Origin: an uncultured Actinomycetes bacterium
GTDB taxonomy: Bacteria; Actinomycetota; Actinomycetes; S36-B12
NCBI GenBank assembly: GCA_937902285.1
Contig: CALGTB010000031.1
Span: 1-13,231 of the forward strand
Direction: 5' to 3'
DNA length: 13,231 bases
How positions within the stretch are numbered: the first letter of the stretch is position 1; each line of letters opens with the position of its first letter. Under the pieces are notes generated by a model. It was not told where the DNA came from, did not search any database, and worked only from the letters and a program-made list of their open reading frames with translations. A program made the position numbers and the translations under genes. Positions 7,625 through 13,231 of the stretch are shown here, piece by piece.

Positions 7625-9413
7625 GCATCCGCGTCACGGGCCGGGCATCGACCGGCCCCATGGGCCGCCCCGCGTCATCGCGATCGGCCGGCAGCCTCGC
7701 ACTGCGGACCTGACCGAGTCGCTGCTCGACGTCGCCCCCGCAGTGCAGCGGCAGCGAGAGCGACTGGTCGGACCGGACGAGGCGGACGCCGGGGGAGTCG
7801 AGCCAGCGGAGCACCTCGAAGGTCTCCTCGGTGAGGCCCGCCGGAGCGGGGGCCGGCGCCGCCGCGACCTGCTCGGCCGTGAGGCACAGGGTGTCGACGA
7901 GGGGACGCGGGTCGATGCCCGGGGGGCAGTGACCCGCCGCCGCGAGCCGCCCGTGCCGGATGACGTGCACGTCCCAGCCGTGGTCGGGGGTCGGGCAGGC
8001 CGCCACCACCTCGGCGGCCGTCGTGACGGTGGTGAGGCGATGCGTGCGGACGCTGGCCGACACGAGATGGCCGAGTCGCTCGCGCCAGAGGGCGGCATCC
8101 TCGAACCGCTCGTCGTGCGCCAGCAGGCGCATGCGCTCGTGCACGGCGGCGCTGACCGCCCGCAGGTCGCCGGACATCGCCGCACGGGCACCCTCGACGA
8201 GTGCCGCATACGCGGCTCGGTCGCCGTCCGCGGAGCACGGCGCCAGGCACCGGCCGAGCTCGGCGAGCGCGCAGCCGGGCGTGACCGTGCGCGGGCGCCG
8301 GGCCAGTCGCGGCGTGCAGGTGCGCAGCGGATGGACGAGCAGCAGGGCCTCGGCCGCGGCCGAGGCGGCGGCACGGGATGTGAACGGGCCCAGGTAGCGC
8401 GCGCCCTCGGCAGTGTCGTCGGCCACCGTCGAGACGACGGCGAGTCGAGGCGCGGGCTCGACGGTGAGCTTGAGCCAGGTCTGCTTGTCCGGGCGACGGG
8501 ATCGCTGGTTGTAGCGGGGCTGCTCGGCGGCGATGAGCCGCAGCTCGCGCACCCGTGCCTCGAGGGTGGTGGCGCACACGATGGGGACCACCTCATCGGC
8601 GATGCGCACCATCTCGGCCATCCGACGGCGCTGCTCCGACGCGGTGAAGTAGGACCGCACCCGGGTGCGGATGCTGCGCGAGGTGCCGACGTAGAGCGCG
8701 GTGCCCTGCGCATCGCGGAAGACGTAGACCCCGGGCGCGTCCGGGAGGCCGGCGGCCAGGTGCCGCTTCGTGCGCTGGGCGACGCTGACCCGGCTGGAGA
8801 AGGCCTGGAGGTCCTCGAGCGTGCCCACCCCGAGGTCGCCGACGCGGGCGATCAGGCCATGGAGGACGTCGGCCGTGGCCCGGGCGTCGTCGAAGGCCCG
8901 GTGGGTGGGCTGGACGGCCGTGCGGAAGTGGGCGGCCAGCGTGCCGAGCTTGCAGTTGCGCACCTCGTCGCGGTGGAGGGCGACTCGGGCGAGGCGTGCG
9001 GTGTCGACCACGCGCGGCTCGGGCCAGTCGTAGCCGTGCTTCGCGCACGCGCCCTTGAGGAACCCGATGTCGTACGGCGCGTTGTGCGCGACGAGGACCG
9101 CTCCGGCAGCGAACTCGAGGAAGTCCGGCAGGACGGCCCGGACGGTCGGGGCGCCCGCCACGAGGGAGTCGGTGATCCCGGTGAGCGCGGCGACGAACGG
9201 CGGGATCGGGATCCCCGGATTCACGAGCGTCTGGAACTCGCCGAGAACCTCCCCGCCGCGCACCTTGACGGCGCCGATCTCGGTGATGCCGGCATCGACC
9301 GGGGCACCGCCCGTGGTCTCGAGGTCGACGACGACGAAGGTCACGTCGGACAGCGCCGTGCCGAGTTCGGCGAAGCTGGTCTGGGTGCCGCTCGCGCCCT
9401 CGGTCACCCGCAT
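7614..9413 (-). CDS. DEDDh 3'-5' exonuclease fused to UvrC-like GIY-YIG nuclease
   Basis: A 599-aa two-nuclease fusion, counterpart of M. tuberculosis Rv2191. The N-terminal DnaQ-type DEDDh domain (about 24-190) has VVVDLET (Asp30, Glu32), NAPYDIGF (Asp115) and HRAFDDARAT (His171, Asp175/176). A GIY-YIG domain (about 225-305) has PGVYVF, ALYVGTS (Tyr241, Gly243), a following Arg (about 250) and Glu290 in the position of the UvrC catalytic Glu, then PRYN. Next come four cysteines (366, 381, 389, 393) spaced like the iron-sulfur cysteines of UvrC, and a UVR-like helical hairpin (about 415-450). The UvrC C-terminal RNase H-like nuclease is absent, so incision would be single-sided, as in Cho. 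The role is probably DNA repair or processing (inference). ATG 9413 sits six bases after a TANNNT element. Confidence 0.92.
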   Translation of the reverse strand: MRVTEGASGTQTSFAELGTALSDVTFVVVDLETTGGAPVDAGITEIGAVKVRGGEVLGEFQTLVNPGIPIPPFVAALTGITDSLVAGAPTVRAVLPDFLEFAAGAVLVAHNAPYDIGFLKGACAKHGYDWPEPRVVDTARLARVALHRDEVRNCKLGTLAAHFRTAVQPTHRAFDDARATADVLHGLIARVGDLGVGTLEDLQAFSSRVSVAQRTKRHLAAGLPDAPGVYVFRDAQGTALYVGTSRSIRTRVRSYFTASEQRRRMAEMVRIADEVVPIVCATTLEARVRELRLIAAEQPRYNQRSRRPDKQTWLKLTVEPAPRLAVVSTVADDTAEGARYLGPFTSRAAASAAAEALLLVHPLRTCTPRLARRPRTVTPGCALAELGRCLAPCSADGDRAAYAALVEGARAAMSGDLRAVSAAVHERMRLLAHDERFEDAALWRERLGHLVSASVRTHRLTTVTTAAEVVAACPTPDHGWDVHVIRHGRLAAAGHCPPGIDPRPLVDTLCLTAEQVAAAPAPAPAGLTEETFEVLRWLDSPGVRLVRSDQSLSLPLHCGGDVEQRLGQVRSARLPADRDDAGRPMGPVDARPVTRMLSA

Positions 9414-9425
9414 GCCCCGACGCTA
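9414..9425 (-). promoter_or_regulatory. -10 element for the exonuclease/UvrC-like gene (leaderless)
   Basis: On the minus strand TAGCGT (9425-9420) is followed by CGGGGC and then the ATG at 9413. It fits TANNNT at the distance expected for a leaderless transcript, and there is no Shine-Dalgarno. It is nearly identical to the divergent element at 9501. Confidence 0.5.
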
Positions 9426-9500
9426 GGGGACGCGACTGACACGACCCGGTGACCGACACGGCCCCGACGGCCACGGGTCCGTGCCGGCCGGTCGAGTCGG

Positions 9501-9512
9501 TAGGGTCGGGGC
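9501..9512 (+). promoter_or_regulatory. -10 element for the first small CxxC gene (leaderless)
   Basis: TAGGGT (9501-9506), then CGGGGC, then GTG at 9513: a TANNNT hexamer six bases before the start codon with no Shine-Dalgarno. It mirrors the divergent element at 9425-9414. The 75 bp between the two contain a short dyad, CACGG-GT-CCGTG (9472-9483). Confidence 0.5.
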
Positions 9513-9788
9513 GTGGCTGACTTGCGGATTCCTGACGACCGATCGCGCTGGCGCTGTGCGCACTGCGGCAACCTGACCCGCTTCGACGTGGTGCGCACGG
9601 CCCGGGTGCGGGAGTTCTGGCACCTGTCCATGTCGGGCGCCCCGTCCGTCGAGGAGACCGAGGTCATCGACGAGGTCGTCGAGCAGGTGCTGTGCCGGTG
9701 GTGCGGCGCGGGGGACCGGGTCGAGATCGTCGCCCGCCCCGAGTTCGGCGGCCCCGCGGACGAGGGCCCGGGCGACGGCGGTCCGTGA
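9513..9788 (+). CDS. Small zinc-ribbon-like protein
   Basis: A 91-aa acidic protein with two widely spaced CxxC pairs, WRCAHCG (Cys15, Cys18) and LCRWCG (Cys61, Cys64). This is the pattern of a four-cysteine zinc ribbon whose knuckles flank a central segment containing an acidic stretch (VEETEVIDEVVEQ, about 45-58). The C-terminus is Gly/Pro/Asp-rich and probably disordered. There is no signal peptide or membrane segment, so it is likely cytoplasmic. The start is GTG at 9513, six bases after a TANNNT element. Function is unknown; it resembles conserved actinobacterial hypothetical proteins. It lies between the divergent exonuclease gene and a second CxxC gene. Confidence 0.82.
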   Translation: MADLRIPDDRSRWRCAHCGNLTRFDVVRTARVREFWHLSMSGAPSVEETEVIDEVVEQVLCRWCGAGDRVEIVARPEFGGPADEGPGDGGP

Positions 9789-9808
9789 TCGGTGTCAGGG
9801 GCTCCGCC

Positions 9809-9820
9809 TAGCCTGCTCGC
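9809..9820 (+). promoter_or_regulatory. -10 element for the second small CxxC gene (leaderless)
   Basis: TAGCCT (9809-9814), then GCTCGC, then ATG at 9821. It fits TANNNT six bases before the start codon, with no Shine-Dalgarno. It lies in the 32-nt gap after the previous stop, so this gene may have its own promoter. Confidence 0.45.
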
Positions 9821-10018
9821 ATGATCATTGACTGTGACTCGTGCGTGGTGGCCGGTCTCGCCTGCGGCGACTGCGTGGTGTCCGTCCTGCTGGGGTCCCC
9901 GGAGGGGTCGTCCACCGTCCACCAGGTCGCCGACGAGCACGCGGGGGCCCTGTCGGTCCTCGCCCAGTCCGGCCTCGTCCCGCCGCTCCGCCTCGTCCGG
10001 CGATCGCAGGCCAGCTGA
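9821..10018 (+). CDS. Small cysteine-rich protein with paired CxxC motifs
   Basis: A 65-aa protein that opens with two closely spaced CxxC motifs, MIIDCDSC (Cys5, Cys8) and ACGDC (Cys15, Cys18). These could bind one zinc ion or act as a redox pair; the sequence does not decide. The remainder is a short aliphatic strand (VVSVLLG), a His/Glu segment (HQVADEH) and a basic C-terminus. No signal peptide. I treat it as real because of the well-placed promoter element, the intact Cys pattern and its position in a conserved neighbourhood. A longer frame from 9841 overlaps it but is an upstream extension of the NlpC/P60 gene. Function unknown. Confidence 0.72.
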   Translation: MIIDCDSCVVAGLACGDCVVSVLLGSPEGSSTVHQVADEHAGALSVLAQSGLVPPLRLVRRSQAS

Positions 10019-10068
10019 GGCATCGCACCTTTTGCCCCGTTATGAGGGCATCTGATCCGGCTCTCGCT

Positions 10069-10194
10069 GGGTGCACCCGACACCAATCTGTTACCTTGGA
10101 CGGACCCGATGGGCAGGTCCGCACCGCGGACATGGTCACGCCCTCGGACGGACGATGGTGGCTCACACGGAGCCATCGGGCGAAGGGATGGCGG
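10069..10194 (+). promoter_or_regulatory. Upstream region and structured leader of the NlpC/P60 gene
   Basis: The 176-nt gap after the small gene holds a perfect palindrome GGGTGCACCC (10069-10078), a -10-like TACCTT (10092-10097), a 6-bp hairpin CGGACC/GGTCCG (10101-10106 and 10116-10121), a second hairpin TGGCTC/GAGCCA at about 10158-10175, and then the Shine-Dalgarno-like GAAGGGA (10182-10188). If transcription starts near 10104, the leader is about 90 nt. The palindrome would lie near -35 and could be an operator. I do not see the conserved blocks of the c-di-AMP (ydaO) riboswitch that often precedes such genes. Confidence 0.4.
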
Positions 10195-11256
10195 GTGCAG
10201 CAGGTCACGGCGGGGCGCCACTGGCGCAAGGTCGTGGGTGCGATCACCGTGTCGGCGGGCCTCCTGCTCGGCACCGTGGCCGTCGGTCCCAGCGCATCCG
10301 GCCTGCCGAGCCGCGACATCAACCAGGTCCGCAATCAGGTCCGTGACCTCCAGGCCCGCGCGGAGGCCGCTCACGAGCGCTTCTCCAAGGCGCGCGGCCA
10401 GCTCGACGACGTGCAGGCCACCCTCGACGGGCTGCGCCGCAAGCTGCAGCGCGAGCGCGACGAGCTCCAGACCATCCTGTCGTCGGTCGAGGACCTCGCC
10501 CGCGCCACCTACACCGGCGGCGGGCTGGACCCGTCCCTCCAGGTGCTCATGGCCGAGGACCCCAGCGAGTTCCTCGCGCAGGCGGCCGCCCTCGACCAGG
10601 TCGCCCAGGCGCAGACGGCGTCGCTGCGGCGCACCCAGACCGCCCGCGTCCGCCTGGCCGCCGTCGAGGCCGCCGTGCAGGACAAGGAGACGATCGCGCA
10701 GAGCTACCGCGACGACATGGCCGAGGCCAAGGAGGAGGTCGACGACCAGCTCGGGGAGGCGCAGAACGTGCTCGCCAACCTCGAGGAGGAGGAGCGCCAG
10801 CGCCTCGCCGCCCTGCAGGCCGCCGACCGCCAGTCCGGCCTGTCGCAGGCCCAGGCCTACCTCGCCAGCGGCAGCATCTCCGCGCCCAACCCGCGGGCGC
10901 AGGCCGCCGTCAGCTACGCCCTGTCCCAGGTCGGCGATCCGTACTCCTACAGCGCGAACCCGCCCTCGTCGTGGGACTGCTCCAAGCTCACCTCAGCAGC
11001 GTGGGCCCAGGCCGGCGTCGGGCTGACCGCGCTCAGCTACACGCAGTACGACCAGACCCAGCGCATCTCCGCCGCCGACGCCCAGCCGGGAGACCTCGTC
11101 TTCTACTTCGGCGGGGGAGCGCACCACGTGGGCCTGTACATCGGCGGCGGCCGCATGGTCCATGCGGCGAACCCCGGCGACGGCGTCCGCATCGACAACA
11201 TCTTCGGACCCTGGTACGCCGAGCGGTTCAGCGGCATCGGCCGCGTGCTCGGCTGA
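10195..11256 (+). CDS. Secreted NlpC/P60 peptidoglycan hydrolase with N-terminal coiled coil
   Basis: Predicted D,L-endopeptidase that cleaves peptidoglycan stem peptides; counterpart by position of M. tuberculosis Rv2190c. From GTG 10195 the product has 353 aa: signal peptide (basic RHWRK, hydrophobic 13-30, likely cleavage near ASG-LP at 34-38), a long heptad-like coiled coil (about 40-215) rich in Ala, Gln, Arg and Glu, and a C-terminal NlpC/P60 domain (about 232-353). Catalytic residues are Cys262 in WDCSKLT, His311 in HHVGLYIG and His323 in MVHAA. The usual DCSG is DCSK here. GTG 10195 has GAAGGGA six bases before it and gives a clean signal peptide. ATG 10132 is in frame and would add 21 hydrophilic residues without a Shine-Dalgarno. 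The coiled coil probably controls or anchors the enzyme, as in RipA-type proteins (inference). Confidence 0.92.
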   Translation: MQQVTAGRHWRKVVGAITVSAGLLLGTVAVGPSASGLPSRDINQVRNQVRDLQARAEAAHERFSKARGQLDDVQATLDGLRRKLQRERDELQTILSSVEDLARATYTGGGLDPSLQVLMAEDPSEFLAQAAALDQVAQAQTASLRRTQTARVRLAAVEAAVQDKETIAQSYRDDMAEAKEEVDDQLGEAQNVLANLEEEERQRLAALQAADRQSGLSQAQAYLASGSISAPNPRAQAAVSYALSQVGDPYSYSANPPSSWDCSKLTSAAWAQAGVGLTALSYTQYDQTQRISAADAQPGDLVFYFGGGAHHVGLYIGGGRMVHAANPGDGVRIDNIFGPWYAERFSGIGRVLG

Positions 11257-11284
11257 CGCTCCCTCGCTCGATCCCCTCGCCCGA

Positions 11285-11316
11285 CCCGGACACACATCGG
11301 CCCGGACACACATCGG
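11285..11316. repeat. Perfect tandem duplication of a 16-bp unit
   Basis: The unit CCCGGACACACATCGG occurs twice head-to-tail without a gap (11285-11300 and 11301-11316). It lies in the 127-nt space between convergent genes, directly before a large hairpin. It may be a slippage product. Confidence 0.9.
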
Positions 11317-11368
11317 CCGTGGCCCCGGCCGCGCCCGGAGGAGCTGGGCGGCGGCCGGTACCACGGCC
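11315..11368. terminator. Large hairpin between convergent genes (probable bidirectional terminator)
   Basis: An outer stem GGCCGTGG (11315-11322) pairs with CCACGGCC (11361-11368). An inner arm CCGGCCGCGCCC (11325-11336) pairs with GGGCGGCGGCCGG (11346-11358) with one bulged G, leaving a 9-nt loop. No T-tract is present on either strand, as is common for actinobacterial terminators. It sits between the NlpC/P60 stop and the acyl-CoA synthetase stop. Confidence 0.6.
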
Positions 11369-11383
11369 AGTGAGCAGTGACCC

Positions 11384-13180
11384 CTACGCGTAGAGCGCCG
11401 CGACGTCCGCTGCGAACTCGTTCATCACCACGTTGCGCTTGAGCTTCAGCGAGGGCGTGATCTGACCGCCCTCCTCGGTCCAGTCCACTCCGAGGATCTT
11501 GAACTTCTTGATGGCCTCGGCGTGCGAGACAGCCTTGTTGGCCTCGTTGACCGCCTCCTGGATGGCGGCGTTGAGCTCCGGATCGTCGACCAGGCTCGCC
11601 ACCGTCGCGTCGGCCGGCTTGCCGTGCTGCTTGGCCCAGGCCGGGAAGGCCTCCGTGTCGATGGTCACGAGAGCGGCGATGTACGGCTGGGCGTCGCCGA
11701 CGACCATGCACTGGCTGACCAGCCAGTTCGCGCGCAGGCGGTCCTCCAGCACGGCCGGCGCCACGTTCTTGCCGCCGGCGGTGACGAGCAGCTCCTTCTT
11801 GCGACCGGTGATCTTGACGAAGCCCTCGTCGTCGATCTCGCCGATGTCGCCGGAGTGGAACCAGCCGTCCGGCTCGATCGCCTCGGCCGTGGCCGTGGGG
11901 TTGTTCCAGTAGCCGATGAAGATCTGGTCACCGCCCAGCATGAGCTCGCCGTCCGCGGCCACCTTGACCTTGGCTCCGGGCAGCGGCTGGCCCACGGTGC
12001 CGATCTTGAGCGCCTTCGGGCGGCTCACCGTGGTGGCGGCCGTCGTCTCGGTCAGGCCGTAGCCCTCGAGGATCGTGACGTTGATGCCCCGGTAGAAGTG
12101 GCCGAGGCGAGCGCCGAGCGGAGCCCCGCCCGACACGGCCCACCGCATCTGGCCTCCCATGGCGGCCCGCAGCTTGCTGTAGACGAGCCGGTCGAACACC
12201 GCGTGCTTGATCTTCAGCATGAGGCCGGGACCGCCCTCGTCGAGGGCCTTGCTGTAGTCGATGGCCACCTGCGCGGCCGAGTTGAAGATGTTGCCCTTGC
12301 CCTCGGCCGTGGCCTTCTGCTGCGAGGAGTTGTAGATCTTCTCGAAGACGCGCGGCACGGCGAGCAGGAACGTCGGCTGGAAGGACTGCAGCCCGGGCAG
12401 GAGGTCCTTGATGTCCGCCGAGTGGCCCAGGCGCACCCCCGCCCGAACGCAGCCGAGCTGGATCAGCCGGCCGAACACGTGGGCGATGGGCAGGAAGAGC
12501 AGGGTCGAGGATCCCTCGGCCAGGAAGACGTCGGGCATGCCCTGCACGACGTTGTCGACCTCGAACATGCAGTTCTTGTGGGTGAGCATGCAGCCCTTGG
12601 GGCGGCCGGTGGTGCCGGACGTGTAGATGATCGTGGCGATGGTGTCGGGGGTGAGGGTCGCCCGACGGGCCTCGAGCTCGTCGTCCGTGACGTCCTTGCC
12701 GACGCTCTTCAGCTCGTCGAGGATCCCGTCGTCGAAGACCCAGACCCGGGTGACCGTGGGCGCCTCGACGGCGACCTGGTCGTAGGCGCGCTTGTTCTTC
12801 TCGCTCTCGAGGAAGATGGCCACGGCTCCCGAGTCGCTGAGGATCCACTGGATCTGCTCGGGCGAGGAGGTCTCGTAGACCGGGACGCTGATGGCCCCTG
12901 CGTACCAGACGGCGTAGTCGACCAGGGTCCACTCGTAGCGCGTGCGCGACATGATCGCGATGCGCTCGCCGGGCTGCACGCCGTTGGCGACGATGCCCTT
13001 GGCGACGGTCTTGACCTCGTCGAGGAACTGCTGGGCGGTGATGGCCACCCAGGCGTCCCCGCGGGGCACCGACATGACCACCCGGTCGGGCTCCTTGGCG
13101 GCATTCTCGAGGATGTGGTCGACGACGCTGCCGCTCGTCGGAGCAGGGACGATGACGGGAACGGAGAATTCAGTCTTCAT
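11384..13180 (-). CDS. Long-chain fatty-acid-CoA ligase (FadD15-type AMP-forming synthetase)
   Basis: Activates long-chain fatty acids with ATP through an acyl-AMP intermediate to acyl-CoA. The 598-aa product shows the adenylate-forming family motifs: P-loop YTSGTTGRPKG (186-196), LPIAHVFGR (230-238), EGYGLTETT (372-380), WFHSGDIGEID (440-450) and the hinge GRKKELLVTAGGKNVAP (459-475). The C-terminal TPSLKLKR (575-582) carries the lysine cluster that includes the catalytic Lys of the family. Length and motifs match bacterial FadD15, and the gene holds the fadD15 position of the mycobacterial block. No N-terminal membrane segment is seen. ATG 13180 lies six bases after a TANNNT element with at best a weak GGA. 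Substrate chain length cannot be read from the sequence. Confidence 0.95.
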   Translation of the reverse strand: MKTEFSVPVIVPAPTSGSVVDHILENAAKEPDRVVMSVPRGDAWVAITAQQFLDEVKTVAKGIVANGVQPGERIAIMSRTRYEWTLVDYAVWYAGAISVPVYETSSPEQIQWILSDSGAVAIFLESEKNKRAYDQVAVEAPTVTRVWVFDDGILDELKSVGKDVTDDELEARRATLTPDTIATIIYTSGTTGRPKGCMLTHKNCMFEVDNVVQGMPDVFLAEGSSTLLFLPIAHVFGRLIQLGCVRAGVRLGHSADIKDLLPGLQSFQPTFLLAVPRVFEKIYNSSQQKATAEGKGNIFNSAAQVAIDYSKALDEGGPGLMLKIKHAVFDRLVYSKLRAAMGGQMRWAVSGGAPLGARLGHFYRGINVTILEGYGLTETTAATTVSRPKALKIGTVGQPLPGAKVKVAADGELMLGGDQIFIGYWNNPTATAEAIEPDGWFHSGDIGEIDDEGFVKITGRKKELLVTAGGKNVAPAVLEDRLRANWLVSQCMVVGDAQPYIAALVTIDTEAFPAWAKQHGKPADATVASLVDDPELNAAIQEAVNEANKAVSHAEAIKKFKILGVDWTEEGGQITPSLKLKRNVVMNEFAADVAALYA

Positions 13181-13215
13181 TCATCCAACGTAGAACAGAA
13201 CGCGGCGGTTGGCGA
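13181..13215 (-). promoter_or_regulatory. Promoter of the acyl-CoA synthetase gene
   Basis: On the minus strand TACGTT (13192-13187) ends six bases before the ATG at 13180. Exactly 17 bp upstream is TCGCCA (13215-13210), which matches TTGACA at four of six positions. This is the most complete sigma-70-like promoter in the window and would produce a nearly leaderless transcript. Confidence 0.5.
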
Positions 13216-13231
13216 CCTGTTTGGCAGGGCG

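Noticed and set aside
7743..9452. A 569-residue plus-strand open frame antisense to the exonuclease gene
   Set aside because: Low-complexity Arg/Gly/Glu/Asp composition typical of antisense frames in GC-rich coding DNA, and the opposite strand has clear catalytic motifs.
10019..10194. A c-di-AMP (ydaO/yuaA) riboswitch before the NlpC/P60 gene
   Set aside because: The conserved sequence blocks of that riboswitch class are not visible, and the interval is short for it.

Overview
The window is GC-rich chromosomal DNA of an actinomycete. The Rieske/cytochrome b/diheme cytochrome c set is of the actinobacterial type, and the gene order matches the conserved Mycobacterium tuberculosis block Rv2187 (fadD15) to Rv2196 (qcrB) in relative orientation. 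Protein style suggests Propionibacteriales, perhaps a Nocardioidaceae relative such as Aeromicrobium or Nocardioides; that placement is inference. I see no mobile element, CRISPR array, tRNA or rRNA.

Layout. (1) 5-1288, plus: lipoprotein L,D-transpeptidase (cell-wall cross-linking). (2) 1289-1693: hairpin at the stop codon, then the C-terminal half of a GNAT acetyltransferase that looks like a gene remnant. (3) 1694-5940, minus: ctaE-qcrC-qcrA-qcrB, encoding cytochrome oxidase subunit III and the three bc1 subunits; the qcr genes overlap by ATGA. (4) 6064-7624, plus: a small degenerate receiver-domain protein followed after 7 nt by trpD. (5) 7614-9413, minus: a DEDDh exonuclease fused to a UvrC-like GIY-YIG module, tail-to-tail with trpD. 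(6) 9513-11256, plus: two small CxxC proteins, then a secreted coiled-coil NlpC/P60 hydrolase. (7) 11257-11383: a tandem 16-bp repeat and a large hairpin between convergent genes. (8) 11384-13180, minus: FadD15-type long-chain acyl-CoA synthetase.

Functional themes are respiration (ctaE-qcrCAB, core of the actinobacterial III-IV supercomplex), envelope remodelling (L,D-transpeptidase and NlpC/P60), tryptophan synthesis, lipid activation and DNA metabolism. These genes are probably neighbours by ancestry rather than members of one pathway.

The most notable non-gene signal is that most transcription-unit starts carry a TANNNT hexamer ending 6-7 nt before the start codon with little or no Shine-Dalgarno sequence, the layout of leaderless actinobacterial mRNAs. 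Genes inside the qcr operon have clear Shine-Dalgarno motifs. I find no convincing undescribed system. The best second-look items are the degenerate receiver protein, the small CxxC proteins, the cysteine cluster in the exonuclease/UvrC-like fusion, and the GNAT remnant.
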